Assembly: GCF_019890725.1 (NCBI RefSeq)
Contig: NZ_JAINZZ010000001.1
Span: 186,001-250,000 of the forward strand
Reading direction: 5' to 3'
Length of the DNA: 64,000 nucleotides
Source of the DNA: Actinacidiphila acidipaludis
Lineage (GTDB): Bacteria > Actinomycetota > Actinomycetes > Streptomycetales > Streptomycetaceae
The notes under the pieces are model-generated. The model had not been told where the DNA came from and did no database searches. It saw only the letters and a list, made by a program, of their open reading frames with translations. Of the stretch, positions 43,207-51,928 are shown piece after piece (positions within the stretch are counted from its first letter, which is position 1; each line of letters begins with the position of its first letter). The translations under genes and the position numbers were made by a program.

Positions 43207-44567
43207 CGCGCCGCGTCGCCCTCGCGGTGATGGCGCTGGTCACCCTGGTGTTGCTGATCGCCGTCCTGCCGCTGGGGCTGTCGCTCGCCCGGCAGGAACG
43301 CAACTCGTTCCGGGACGGCACCGTCGCCGCGGACCGGGCCCTGGCCGCCGCCGCCGAGGAACACCTGCCGGTGCGGGGTTCAACGGCGCCCCTGCGTCGG
43401 TTCCTCGAGCGCAGCACCGAGCCGGGCGACTGCTCCGCCGTCTTCGACGCGGCGGGACGTGAACTCGCGGTGACCCCGTGCCCCGGCGCGACGGGCGCCC
43501 AGGCGGCCGCCCGGAGTGAGCAGTGGGCGGCCCTCGCCCGCAGCGTCCTCGCGCACCCGCGCACGGTCACCCGCTCGCAGGACGACCGCCTGGTCGTCGC
43601 GGTGCCGGTCGGCGACGAGTCCAGGACGGTGGGCGTGTCGGTGCTGTCCCGGTCGTCCGACGCGACGGACGACCGGATCGCGGCGATGTGGCTGCGGCTG
43701 GCGGCCGTAGGCGTCGGCGGTCTGGTCGCCGGGGCCCTGCTGGCCGTGTTCCTCGCACGCTGGGTGGGCCGGCCGCTGCGGGCCGTGGACGCCGCCGCGC
43801 ACGAACTCGGCGAGGGCGACCTCACGGCACGCGCGGCCGCGGGGCGGGGACCGGTCGAGGTCCGGAGGCTCGCCGCCACCTTCAACACGATGGCGGCCCG
43901 GATGGAGGCGCTGATCCACGGGCACCGCGCGGTGATCGCCGATGTATCCCACCAGTTGCGGACCCCGATGGCCGCCCTGCGGCTGCGGCTGGACATGCTC
44001 TCCGCCGACGCGGACGAGGCCGCCGGGCCGGACTTCGCGGCCGCGCAGCAGGAGATCGCGCGGTTGTCGCGCCTGGTGGACGGTCTGCTGGCCGTGGCCC
44101 GGGCGGAGAACGCCGTGCCGCGCCCGGTGGCGGTGCGGGTGGACGAGGTGGTGGCGGACCGGCTCGCCGCCTGGGCCCCGGTGGCCCAGGACCGCCGGGT
44201 CCGGCTCACGGCCCGCTGCCACCCGGGGCTGACCGCCCGCCTCGGCCCGGGCGACCTGGAACAGGTCCTCGACAACCTGCTCGCCAACGCGCTGGACGCC
44301 CTCGACGAGGGAGGACACATCGCGCTCGACGGTCTGGCGCGCCACGGCCAGGTGATCCTCACGGTGACCGACAACGGGCCGGGAATGAGCAGGTCGGCCC
44401 AGGAGACGGCCTTCCACCGCTTCAGCGGCCCCGAGACCTCCGGTACCGGCCTCGGTCTGGCCATCGTCCACCGGCTGCTCACGGCCAACGGCGGGTCCGT
44501 CCGGCTGGAGGACACCCCGGGCGGCGGGCTGACCGTCGTACTCGAACTTCCTCCGGGTGACCGCTGA
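43203..44567 (+). CDS. Membrane sensor histidine kinase
   Basis: 454 residues: TM1 VALAVMALVTLVLLIAVLPLGLSL, an extracytoplasmic sensor of ~130 residues with two cysteines (GDCSAVF and TPCPGA), TM2 LAAVGVGGLVAGALLAVFLARW, a HAMP-like RPLRAVDAAAHELGEGDLT, the H-box VIADVSHQLRTPM with H250, and ATPase motifs DNLLANALDAL, DNGPGM and GTGLGLAIV. Autophosphorylates and passes phosphate to the regulator. The paired cysteines in the sensor could be redox-active, fitting a membrane redox operon, but this is speculation. Confidence 0.9.
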   Translation: MTRRVALAVMALVTLVLLIAVLPLGLSLARQERNSFRDGTVAADRALAAAAEEHLPVRGSTAPLRRFLERSTEPGDCSAVFDAAGRELAVTPCPGATGAQAAARSEQWAALARSVLAHPRTVTRSQDDRLVVAVPVGDESRTVGVSVLSRSSDATDDRIAAMWLRLAAVGVGGLVAGALLAVFLARWVGRPLRAVDAAAHELGEGDLTARAAAGRGPVEVRRLAATFNTMAARMEALIHGHRAVIADVSHQLRTPMAALRLRLDMLSADADEAAGPDFAAAQQEIARLSRLVDGLLAVARAENAVPRPVAVRVDEVVADRLAAWAPVAQDRRVRLTARCHPGLTARLGPGDLEQVLDNLLANALDALDEGGHIALDGLARHGQVILTVTDNGPGMSRSAQETAFHRFSGPETSGTGLGLAIVHRLLTANGGSVRLEDTPGGGLTVVLELPPGDR

Positions 44568-44604
44568 CCTGCATGTATGAGGCAGCTCACGCTTCACGCG
44601 GCGG

Positions 44605-44621
44605 GTCTTAACCACTTCTGA
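44605..44621 (+). promoter_or_regulatory. Shared element B before redox operon
   Basis: GTCTTAACCACTTCTGA, 102 bases before the ATG at 44707, is the partner of element A. The downstream GGATTCCCTGAACC and TTCCCGAC also align. A shared regulator is likely. Confidence 0.5.
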
Positions 44622-44706
44622 GGATTCCCTGAACCGGTTCCCGACGGGCCGCCCGGCAGGCTGGTGACCGTACGTTGCCCGTCGTGCCGTGAGGACATCC
44701 ACGCCA

Positions 44707-45225
44707 ATGCGCCGTCGCCCCCGCTTCCAGCCCGAGCCCCGCACCGCGGACCTCCCCCTGGAGGAGGCAGCCCGCCGCCGTGACAAGGGGCGGTTCAGGA
44801 TCAGGGCCACGACCGGCTGGGCGCTCGCCGCGGCCGTCGCGGGTACCGCGGCCCTGGGGGCCGGCTACGCCCATGCCATCCCCGGCTCCGCGGCCCACTC
44901 CTCCCCCGCACAGTCCCCGGCGGCTCAGCCGCCCGGCGGCACCAGCCATGCGCCTGCCACCGCACCGGGCGGCGCCACCTCTCCCGCCCCGGCCGGCGGC
45001 CGCCCCTCCCCCACGGCCAAGCCCTCGAAGCCCGCCGCGCCGCCGAAGACCACGCATCGGCCGGCCACGACCGGCACCACGCACCGGCCCGCCAAAACCC
45101 GCACGCCGCCGGTCACCACGCATCAGCCGGTGAAGTCCACCAAACCGTCGACCGGTCTGCGTCCGCCGACGACCCCGCCGGCACCGACGACGCAGCCGCC
45201 GCAGACCACGACGGGAGGATCATGA
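44707..45225 (+). CDS. Proline-rich membrane-anchored protein of redox operon
   Basis: 172 residues: a basic N-terminus (RRRPRFQPEPRTADLPLEEAARRRDKGRFRIRATTG), one helix (WALAAAVAGTAALGAGYAHAIPG), and ~110 residues of Pro/Thr/Ser/His repeats (TTHRPA, KPAAPPK, PPTTPP). It is a likely wall-reaching tether with its repeats outside. It is a paralogue of the 41381 protein. It is translationally coupled to apbE by ATGA. It has no FMN-binding domain or clear S/T-G-A-T flavinylation site, although its family role beside ApbE suggests a redox scaffold. ATG 44707 has GAGGA 12 bases upstream; a GTG at 44689 is possible. Confidence 0.65.
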   Translation: MRRRPRFQPEPRTADLPLEEAARRRDKGRFRIRATTGWALAAAVAGTAALGAGYAHAIPGSAAHSSPAQSPAAQPPGGTSHAPATAPGGATSPAPAGGRPSPTAKPSKPAAPPKTTHRPATTGTTHRPAKTRTPPVTTHQPVKSTKPSTGLRPPTTPPAPTTQPPQTTTGGS

Positions 45226-46199
45226 CCCACAGCTCCCGGCTCCCGAGCCCGGCCGCGGCCATCGACCGCGTCGCGTTCCCCGCACTGGGTACGACGGCGG
45301 TACTGCTGACCGCGGATCCCGCGGGCACGGCCTCCGCCGTGGCGGCGCTGAAGGCGGAACTGGTCGCCATCGACGACGCGTGCAGCCGGTTCCGCCCTGA
45401 TACGGAGCTGTCCCGCGTCAACGCGTCCGCGGGTTCCGGCCGGCCGGTGCCGGTCGGTCCACTGCTGGCCGAGGCCCTCGAGGTGGCCCTGCGCGCCGCG
45501 CGGCTCACCGATGGGGTGGTGGATCCCACGGTGGGACCGGCCGCTGTGGCGCTCGGTTACGACGTCACCTTCACCCGGGTCGCACGGACCGGTCCGACGC
45601 CCGCGCTGCATCCCGCCAAGGGCTGGCAAACGGTCGGCTGGGATCCCGAGCTGCGGCTGCTGCGGCTGCCGCCGGGCAGCGCGCTCGACCTGGGCGCCAC
45701 GGCCAAGGCCCTGGCCGCGGACCGGGCGGCACGAGCGGCCGCCGCGGCGGCACGCTGCGGCGTGCTGGTCAACCTCGGCGGCGACCTGTCCACCGCGGGC
45801 CCCGCGCCGGCCGGCGGCTGGCGGGTGGCCGTCGCGGACGACCACGCCGAACCGGCCGGACCGGGCCTGCCGGTCGTCGCCCTCAGCAGCGGCGGCCTCG
45901 CCACGTCCGGCACGACGGTGCGCACCTGGGAGCGCGGCGGCCGGACCCGCCACCACATCATCGACCCCGCCACCGGGGACAGCGCCCCGGCGGTCTGGCG
46001 CACGGCCAGTGTCACCGCCGCCGACTGCGTCGACGCCAACACCGCCTCCACGGCCGCCATCGTGATGGGCGAGCGTGCCGTGGACTGGCTGCGCGACACC
46101 GGGCTGCCGGCCCGGCTGGTGCGCGCCGACGGCGGCGTCGTCCGCCTCAACGGCTGGCCGCCCGAGGATCGACCCGCACCGGAAGGGACCCGCATATGA
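45222..46199 (+). CDS. apbE: ApbE-like FMN transferase
   Basis: 325 residues. Features of ApbE: MGTTAVL-like start (FPALGTTAVLLTAD), DDACSRFRPDTELSRVN, VDPTVGPAAVALGYD, LDLGATAKALAADR, VNLGGDLSTAG, and HHIIDPATG for the metal/FAD end. ApbE attaches FMN to a Thr/Ser on an extracytoplasmic protein using FAD and Mg2+. No signal peptide or lipobox is seen, unlike most secreted ApbE proteins; it may act inside, or the start is misplaced. It is coupled at both ends by ATGA. Its target is unclear. Confidence 0.85.
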   Translation: MTHSSRLPSPAAAIDRVAFPALGTTAVLLTADPAGTASAVAALKAELVAIDDACSRFRPDTELSRVNASAGSGRPVPVGPLLAEALEVALRAARLTDGVVDPTVGPAAVALGYDVTFTRVARTGPTPALHPAKGWQTVGWDPELRLLRLPPGSALDLGATAKALAADRAARAAAAAARCGVLVNLGGDLSTAGPAPAGGWRVAVADDHAEPAGPGLPVVALSSGGLATSGTTVRTWERGGRTRHHIIDPATGDSAPAVWRTASVTAADCVDANTASTAAIVMGERAVDWLRDTGLPARLVRADGGVVRLNGWPPEDRPAPEGTRI

Positions 46200-46969
46200 C
46201 CGCCCACACGGCCGTCCTGCTCGCGGCGTCCGGGCCGAGCCCGCTGTGGTACGCCACGCGGGCCGCCGGCACGGCGTCGCTGGTGCTGCTGACCCTGACC
46301 GTCGTCCTCGGGATCGCCGCGGCCGGACGCTACGCGCCGCGCAACATCGGCCGGTTCGAGGTGTCCGCACTCCACCGCAATCTGTCGCTGATGACGCTGG
46401 TCTTCCTGGCCCTGCACATCGTCACCGCCATCGCCGACAGCTTCACCCACATCGGCTGGCCGGCCGCCGTCGTCCCGTTCGCCTCGTCCTACCGCCCCCT
46501 GTGGGTCGGCCTCGGGGCCGTCGCGCTGGACCTGCTGCTGGCCGTGGGAATCACCAGCGCGTTCCGCCGGCGGATCGGGCACCGCATGTGGAAGGCGGTG
46601 CACTGGTCGGCATACGCGGCCTGGCCGGTCGCGCTCTTCCACGCCGCCGGCACCGGCACCGACACCCGGCTCACCCCGCAGCTGCTGCTGTACGCGGCAT
46701 GCGTCGCCGCGGTCCTGGGTGCCGTCTGGTGGCGGCTGGCGCGTGCCGGGGCCGGCTCCCGGCGGGTCCGGTGGTGGGTGCTGCCCGCCACCGGGATCGT
46801 GCCGGTCCTGCTCGTGGTGTTCCTGGCCACCGGGCCGCTGCGTCCCGGCTGGTCCCACCGCGCCGCCGCCACGTTCCCGTCCAAGCCCGCGGTGGCCACG
46901 GCCCCGGCCCTTCCGGCCGGGCCCGCGGCGTCCGCATCGTCGACCCCGCAAGGAGGGGAGAGCGAGTGA
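46196..46969 (+). CDS. Ferric reductase-like transmembrane protein
   Basis: 257 residues: six hydrophobic helices, with haem-ligand histidines such as ALHRNLSLMTLVFLALHIVTAI (two His 14 apart in one helix) and WKAVHWSAYAAWPVALFHAAG. This is the ferric reductase-like transmembrane (FRD/MsrQ-type) domain without the FAD/NADPH domains; electrons must come from a partner. The C-terminus ends in a low-complexity Ala/Pro segment. Start overlaps the apbE stop (ATGA). It probably passes electrons across the membrane from the NuoF-like/ferredoxin pair. Confidence 0.82.
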   Translation: MTAHTAVLLAASGPSPLWYATRAAGTASLVLLTLTVVLGIAAAGRYAPRNIGRFEVSALHRNLSLMTLVFLALHIVTAIADSFTHIGWPAAVVPFASSYRPLWVGLGAVALDLLLAVGITSAFRRRIGHRMWKAVHWSAYAAWPVALFHAAGTGTDTRLTPQLLLYAACVAAVLGAVWWRLARAGAGSRRVRWWVLPATGIVPVLLVVFLATGPLRPGWSHRAAATFPSKPAVATAPALPAGPAASASSTPQGGESE

Positions 46970-48258
46970 CCTCCGAGACCGCGATGCCGATCACCGGCCA
47001 GGACATGCCCGTCCCGTACGGCGTCCGTCTCCTGAGCGGCTGGTTCGCCACCGGCGGGCCCACCGGCCTGGACGAGCACCTCGCCCGCTTCGGGGCGGCC
47101 CCCACCGGTCGCGCCCCCGCGACCCTGGCGGACGACGTCGAGGCGGCGGGCCTGACCGGCAGGGGTGGCGGCGCCTTCCCCACCGGACGCAAGCTGCGCA
47201 CCGTGGCGGCCCAGCGGGGGCCCGCGGTGGTGGTCGCCAACGGGATGGAGAGCGAGCCCGCCAGCCGGAAGGACGAGACCCTGCTCGCGCTCGCCCCGCA
47301 CCTGGTCCTGGACGGCGCGGTGCTGGCCGCCGCCGCGACCGGCGCGTCGACCGTGCATCTGTGCCTGCCCCGCACCAGGAGCGACCAGGCCGCGCTGCTG
47401 GGCCAGGCCGTGGCGGACAGGAACCGGGTCCGGCTGGACGAGGCCGGGATACGCGTCCACACGCTGCCGCACCACTTCGTCTCCAGCGAGGAGACGTCGC
47501 TGGTCAGCTGGCTCAACGGCGGCGGCGCACGTCCCCGGCCGACCCCGCCGCGACCCTTCGAGAAGGGCGTCGGGAAACGGCCCACGTTCATCGCCAACGT
47601 GGAAACGCTGGCGCACATGGCACTCATCGCCCGGTACGGCCCGGACTGGTTCCGTGAACTGGGCGGCGCCGATGCACCGGGGACGACTCTGGTCACCCTG
47701 TCGGGCGCGGTCCGCAACCCGGGCGTCTACGAGATGCCCATGGGCACGTCCGCCCGGCAGGCCCTCACCGTGGCGGGCGGGCCCAGCTCCCGGCTCGGCG
47801 CCGTGCTCGCGGGCGGATTCTTCGGAAGCTGGCTCCCCGTGCCGCTGGATCCCGCGGCCCGCCCGCGCGGCGCCGGGGTGCTCGTGGCGCTGCCCGAGGA
47901 CGCGTGCGGCCTGGCCGAGACCGCCGCGGTGCTGGCCTATCTCGGAGGACAGAGCGCGGGCCAGTGCGGGCCCTGCACGTTCGGCGTGCCGTCCGTCGCC
48001 GAGGACTTCGCCGAACTGGCGTGGGGGCGGCCGGGCGCCGAGCTCCTGGAGCGGCTGCACCGGCGGCTCGGACTGCTTCCGGGCCGGGGAGCCTGCCGCC
48101 ACCCCGACGGTGCCGCCCGGCTGGCCACCTCGGCACTGCAGGTCTTCGGCGACGACGTGCTGCGGCACCTTCAGTACGGGCCGTGCCCGCATGCCGCGGA
48201 ACCGCTGAGGCTGCCCGTTCCGGCGGACGGCCCCGCGGCCGAGGAGGGCTGGCGATGA
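46966..48258 (+). CDS. NuoF-like NAD(P)H/FMN oxidoreductase
   Basis: 430 residues related to the 51-kDa subunit of complex I. The FMN/NADH glycine-rich loop GLTGRGGGAFPTGRKL, VVANGMESEPASRKD, the SLBB-type VTLSGAVRNPGVYEMPMG, and the GQCGPCTFG cluster region are present. Only C334, C337 and C377 align with the four NuoF ligands (the third position is Gly), with C407 further on, so the cluster may be altered. It probably takes electrons from NAD(P)H and hands them to the ferredoxin encoded next. GTG 46966 overlaps the upstream stop (GTGA), with AGGAGGGGAG in front. Confidence 0.85.
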   Translation: MTSETAMPITGQDMPVPYGVRLLSGWFATGGPTGLDEHLARFGAAPTGRAPATLADDVEAAGLTGRGGGAFPTGRKLRTVAAQRGPAVVVANGMESEPASRKDETLLALAPHLVLDGAVLAAAATGASTVHLCLPRTRSDQAALLGQAVADRNRVRLDEAGIRVHTLPHHFVSSEETSLVSWLNGGGARPRPTPPRPFEKGVGKRPTFIANVETLAHMALIARYGPDWFRELGGADAPGTTLVTLSGAVRNPGVYEMPMGTSARQALTVAGGPSSRLGAVLAGGFFGSWLPVPLDPAARPRGAGVLVALPEDACGLAETAAVLAYLGGQSAGQCGPCTFGVPSVAEDFAELAWGRPGAELLERLHRRLGLLPGRGACRHPDGAARLATSALQVFGDDVLRHLQYGPCPHAAEPLRLPVPADGPAAEEGWR

Positions 48259-48488
48259 GCCGCGACCACGAACTCACAGTCGACTTCGCCGCCTGCGACG
48301 GCCACGGTCTGTGCGCCGAGCTGCTGCCGGAACGCATCGCCCTGGACGAATGGGGTTATCCCGTCCTCCGGGACTCCGCCGTCCCGGGCCCGCTGCTCGC
48401 CCACGCACGACGAGCCGTCGCCGCCTGCCCTGTGCTGGCGCTGCGCCTGAGGCCGGCCCGGCGCGGGGAGGGACCGCGCACGGGCTGA
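48255..48488 (+). CDS. 3Fe-4S ferredoxin
   Basis: 77 residues. C14-x5-C20 (CDGHGLC) and C58 (AACPVLAL) form the three-cysteine pattern of the actinobacterial [3Fe-4S] ferredoxins that often serve P450s or small redox enzymes. There is no P450 gene here; the NuoF-like protein just upstream (ATGA overlap) is the likely electron donor. It is the last gene of the redox operon. A small basic C-terminal tail follows. Confidence 0.88.
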   Translation: MSRDHELTVDFAACDGHGLCAELLPERIALDEWGYPVLRDSAVPGPLLAHARRAVAACPVLALRLRPARRGEGPRTG

Positions 48489-48502
48489 CCGTCGCCCCTT
48501 CC

Positions 48503-48670
48503 TCAGCGCCGGCCGAGGAGGCGCTTGAAGAAGCCCCCGCCGGTCCCCGCGTCCTCGGCGCAGGTGCAGCGCTGGGACTTCGGGACACCGGCCAGAACCT
48601 GGTCGACGTGCATCCCGCAACCGCGGTACGTGAACTTCTGACAGGTCCTGCAGACGGCTCGTCGGCACAT
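48503..48670 (-). CDS. Small cysteine-rich zinc-ribbon protein
   Basis: 55 residues that a length cut-off would miss: MCRRAVCRTCQKFTYRGCGMHVD..., with Cys at 2, 7, 10, 18 and CTC later, then a glycine/basic tail (GGGFFKRLLGRR). CRTC and the following GCGMHV are typical of short actinobacterial zinc-ribbon proteins of unknown role. It starts at ATG 48670, 19 bases after the DUF302 gene ends, so is probably cotranscribed with it. Confidence 0.7.
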   Translation of the reverse strand: MCRRAVCRTCQKFTYRGCGMHVDQVLAGVPKSQRCTCAEDAGTGGGFFKRLLGRR

Positions 48671-48689
48671 GGTGGTGGCTCCTTCGTTC

Positions 48690-49088
48690 TCAGCCGAGTG
48701 ACGCCAGCGCGGCGCCGAGGCGGCGGCGCGCCTCGTCGGCGACGGGGCGCAGTTCGGGCAGGCCGGTCAGTTCGACCATCGTTCCCGGGTCGAGGGCCTG
48801 GACGACGGACCCGCCGCCGGGGTCGGCGCGCACCACGACGTTGCAGGGGAGGAGCAGTCCGATGGACGACCGGTCGGCCTCCAGGGCCTGGTGCGCCAGC
48901 GGCGGGTTGCAGGCCCCCAGAATCAGGTACGGCTCCATCTCGGCGTCGAGTTTCGCCTTGAGGGTGGCACGGACGTCGATCTCCGTGAGCACCCCGAATC
49001 CCTGGGCCGCGAGGGCTTCCCGCACCCGCGGCACCGCCTCGTCGAACGGCACCGGCAGCGTGACCGTCTGCCCGTAGTCCTTGCTCAT
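48690..49088 (-). CDS. DUF302-domain protein
   Basis: 132 residues: YGQTVTLPVPFDEAVPRVREALAAQGFGVLTEIDVRATLKAKLD, then YLILGACNPPLAHQALEADRSSIGLLLPCNVVVRAD. This is the DUF302 fold, with one conserved cysteine in GACNP and a second in LPCNV. Function is unknown, but it is often linked to sulfur/metal-stress operons with CsoR/CstR-like repressors, as here. Its start 49088 faces the transporter gene across two repressor operators. Confidence 0.85.
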   Translation of the reverse strand: MSKDYGQTVTLPVPFDEAVPRVREALAAQGFGVLTEIDVRATLKAKLDAEMEPYLILGACNPPLAHQALEADRSSIGLLLPCNVVVRADPGGGSVVQALDPGTMVELTGLPELRPVADEARRRLGAALASLG

Positions 49089-49125
49089 GACCTGCCTCGC
49101 TCTCAGGATCGTCCTGCTGTCCAAT

Positions 49126-49141
49126 ATACCCCCGAGGGTAT
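49126..49141. promoter_or_regulatory. CsoR/CstR-type operator 1
   Basis: ATACCCCCGAGGGTAT: a 6-bp-arm palindrome, 37 bases upstream of the DUF302 ATG (minus strand). It matches operators 2 and 3 in the ATACCCC core. Confidence 0.6.
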
Positions 49142-49180
49142 TTGCACGCCCGGCCTCACTCCGCCTACCGTGGATGTCGA

Positions 49181-49198
49181 GATACCCCCTGGGGTATC
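49181..49198. promoter_or_regulatory. CsoR/CstR-type operator 2
   Basis: GATACCCC-CT-GGGGTATC is a perfect 8-bp-arm palindrome, 39 bases upstream of the MMPL transporter ATG. Confidence 0.7.
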
Positions 49199-49237
49199 TC
49201 CACGAACGCGTCCCGCACGGCAGGAAGGCCTTGTCCC

Positions 49238-51421
49238 ATGACGTCCGCGTCCTCACTCGGAGTCGAGTCGGCCGACCGGCGGCCCCGCCCCTCCGACCCA
49301 CCCGGCACGCCCGGGGCACCCGGGCCGTTCGGCCGGCTCGGGGCCTGGTCGGCGACCCACACCAGGAGTGTCTTCGTGCTGTGGGTGATCGTGGTCGCCG
49401 TCCTCGGCGCCTTCGCACCCAAGGTGGAATCCGCGCTGTCGGGGGCCGGATGGCAGGCCGACGGGTCGCAGTCGGTGGCCGTGCGGCAGATCGCCCAGCA
49501 GCACTTCGGCGGCAACGCCTCGTCCGCGATCGAGATCGTGGTGCACGCCGACCGGCCGGTGGACGACCCCGCCGTGCGGCACGTCATCGCGCAGGCCGAG
49601 ACCATGGTGCGGGCCGACCCGCGGGTGGCCGCCGTGGTGCCCCCGCAGCCCGGCGCGACGATCAGTCCCGACGGCCGCACGGCGATCGTCCTGGCGGGGG
49701 CCAAGGCGGATCCGAACGCGATGGTGCGCGCGGCCGACGACCTCAAGGGCCCGCTCGCCGGCCTGTCGGGGCACGGTGTGACGGTCCACGCCACCGGAGC
49801 GTCCGTGCTGTGGAGCGACTTCAACACCGCCAACCACAACGCGATGATGCACTCGGAGATCCTCTCCTGGCCGGTCACCATGATCATCCTCGTGCTGGCC
49901 TTCGGCTCCCTGGTCGCGGCGGGACTGCCGCTGCTGCTGACCATGGCGGGGCTCGGCGCCTCGGCCGGCTCACTCGTGCTCCTGACGCATCTGACGCCGG
50001 TGTCGATCTGGGCGATGAACTTCGCGATGATGTTCGCCCTGGCACTCGGCATCGACTACGCCCTGTTCATGGTCATGCGGTTCCGCGGGGCCAGGGCGAG
50101 CCGTGGTCGCGGCACCGTCGCGGCGGTCGTGGAGACCATGGACACCGCGGGCAAGGCCGTCGCCCTGTCCGGCGCCACCGTCCTGGTCAGCCTGTCGGCC
50201 GTGATGCTCGTACCCTCCCCGGCCTTCCGCTCGATGGCCGGCGGCATCATGCTCGCCGTCGCCTTCGTCCTCGCCGCCACACTGACCCTGCTGCCCGCGG
50301 TACTGGCCAAGCTCGGACACCGGGTCGACGCCGTCTCCCTGCCCTGGGCGAAGACGGGCGAGCACCGCTCCCCGCGCTTCGCCGCCTGGGGCGAGCGGCT
50401 GTGGCGCCGGCCGGTGGCCTACGGCGCCGCCTCCCTGGTCGTCCTGCTCGCGCTGGCCGCTCCGGTGATCGGGCTGCGCACCGCCATGCCGTCCATCGCC
50501 GTCCTGCCGAACGACGCCTCGGCGCGCGCCGGCTACACGGCCGTACAGCACGCCTTCGGCCCCGGTGCCCCGGGCACACTGCAGATCGCCGTGCCCACGG
50601 CCGCGGCGGACGAGGCCGCCGGGATCGCCCGGCACACGCCGGGCGTCGCCGCCGTCGTGCCGCCGCAGGCCGCGACCGACCATTCCGGGTGGTCGATGAT
50701 CCAGGCCGTCCCGAAGGTGGACCCGTCCGACCCGAAGCTCTCCGGGACCGTGCACACCCTGCGCGCGGAGCTGCCCCACGGCAGCCTGGTCGGCGGCGCC
50801 GCCGTGGAGAACCTCGACCTGCAGCACCTCCTGACGAGCAGGACGCCGCTCGTCATCGGTGTCGTCCTCGGTCTCGGCTTCCTGCTGCTGCTCATCGCCC
50901 TGCAGGCACCCCTGATCGCCGCGTTCGGCACCGCCGCCAGCCTGCTCTCCACCGGCGCCGCCTTCGGCACCGCCCGGCTGATCTTCCAGGACGGGCACGG
51001 CGCCGGGCTGCTGGGCTTCACCTCCCAGGGCTTCCTCGACGGCTGGGCCCCGGTGTTCTTCTTCGCGATGATCTTCGCCATCGCGATGGACTACACCGTG
51101 TTCCTGCTCGCCTCCGCCAAGGAGCACTACGAACGCGGCCGCGACGTCAAGGACGCCATGGTCGGGGCCATGGCACACTCCGGCCGTGTGATCTTCGCCG
51201 CCGCGGCGGTCATGGTCGCCGTGTTCTTCACCTTCGCCGTCTCCGGACCGCTCCCGCCCAAGGAGATGGGCATCGTCCTCGGCGTGGCCGTCCTGCTGGA
51301 CGCCGTCCTGGTCCGGCTGATCCTGCTGCCGGTCCTGCTGCGGCTGGCCGGCCACGCCGCCTGGTGGAGCCCGTCCTGGCTGCGGCGCGTCCTGCCGTCG
51401 GTACGGTTCTCGCACGACTGA
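49238..51421 (+). CDS. MMPL/RND-type membrane transporter
   Basis: 727 residues of the MMPL family: two repeated units, each a hydrophobic helix, an extracytoplasmic ~150-residue domain and five helices. Landmarks are ALGIDYALFMVMRFR in the first half and AIAMDYTVFLLASAKEHYERG in the second, which hold the conserved D/Y proton-relay region. Exports lipids, dyes or small molecules in known members; the substrate here is unknown. The ATG 49238 follows GGAAGG. Its position downstream of a CsoR/CstR-type operator suggests expression under sulfur or metal stress. Confidence 0.88.
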   Translation: MTSASSLGVESADRRPRPSDPPGTPGAPGPFGRLGAWSATHTRSVFVLWVIVVAVLGAFAPKVESALSGAGWQADGSQSVAVRQIAQQHFGGNASSAIEIVVHADRPVDDPAVRHVIAQAETMVRADPRVAAVVPPQPGATISPDGRTAIVLAGAKADPNAMVRAADDLKGPLAGLSGHGVTVHATGASVLWSDFNTANHNAMMHSEILSWPVTMIILVLAFGSLVAAGLPLLLTMAGLGASAGSLVLLTHLTPVSIWAMNFAMMFALALGIDYALFMVMRFRGARASRGRGTVAAVVETMDTAGKAVALSGATVLVSLSAVMLVPSPAFRSMAGGIMLAVAFVLAATLTLLPAVLAKLGHRVDAVSLPWAKTGEHRSPRFAAWGERLWRRPVAYGAASLVVLLALAAPVIGLRTAMPSIAVLPNDASARAGYTAVQHAFGPGAPGTLQIAVPTAAADEAAGIARHTPGVAAVVPPQAATDHSGWSMIQAVPKVDPSDPKLSGTVHTLRAELPHGSLVGGAAVENLDLQHLLTSRTPLVIGVVLGLGFLLLLIALQAPLIAAFGTAASLLSTGAAFGTARLIFQDGHGAGLLGFTSQGFLDGWAPVFFFAMIFAIAMDYTVFLLASAKEHYERGRDVKDAMVGAMAHSGRVIFAAAAVMVAVFFTFAVSGPLPPKEMGIVLGVAVLLDAVLVRLILLPVLLRLAGHAAWWSPSWLRRVLPSVRFSHD

Positions 51422-51427
51422 GGGTCT

Positions 51428-51445
51428 GATACCCCCTGGGGTACC
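51428..51445. promoter_or_regulatory. CsoR/CstR-type operator 3
   Basis: GATACCCC-CT-GGGGTACC, one mismatch in the arms, 43 bases before the repressor gene ATG; the repressor probably controls its own synthesis and the two divergent operators upstream. Confidence 0.65.
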
Positions 51446-51479
51446 CTGGGGGAACGCACACGTGAGCGATGAGGAATGA

Positions 51480-51761
<282 letters not shown>

Positions 51762-51796
51762 CCTTCCGGCTCCTGCCCCGGGACGCTCAGCCCCCG

Positions 51797-51817
51797 ACAG
51801 GGGCCGACCGGCCCTGT
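51797..51817. promoter_or_regulatory. OsdR-type box before universal stress gene
   Basis: Core GGGCCG-AC-CGGCCC at 51801-51814, inside ACAGGG...CCCTGT flanks. A degenerate partner GGGACG-CT-CAGCCC lies at 51780-51793, 21 bases upstream. The box sits 115 bases before the ATG at 51929. Confidence 0.65.
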
Positions 51818-51881
51818 TCCCGCGGCGCGCGGGCGCGTGACGCTGGAGGGGACCGGGCCGGGCGCACGGCGCCGGCCGGGT

Positions 51882-51911
51882 GTCCGGACAGGCTCGCAGT
51901 CCTGTCCGGAC
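51882..51911. repeat. Inverted repeat before universal stress gene
   Basis: GTCCGGACAGG (51882-51892) and CCTGTCCGGAC (51901-51911) are perfect 11-bp arms around an 8-base loop. Could be an mRNA hairpin in the leader of the gene at 51929, or an operator. No U-tract follows. Confidence 0.55.
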
Positions 51912-51928
51912 GAAGGCGGTGGTCAGCG

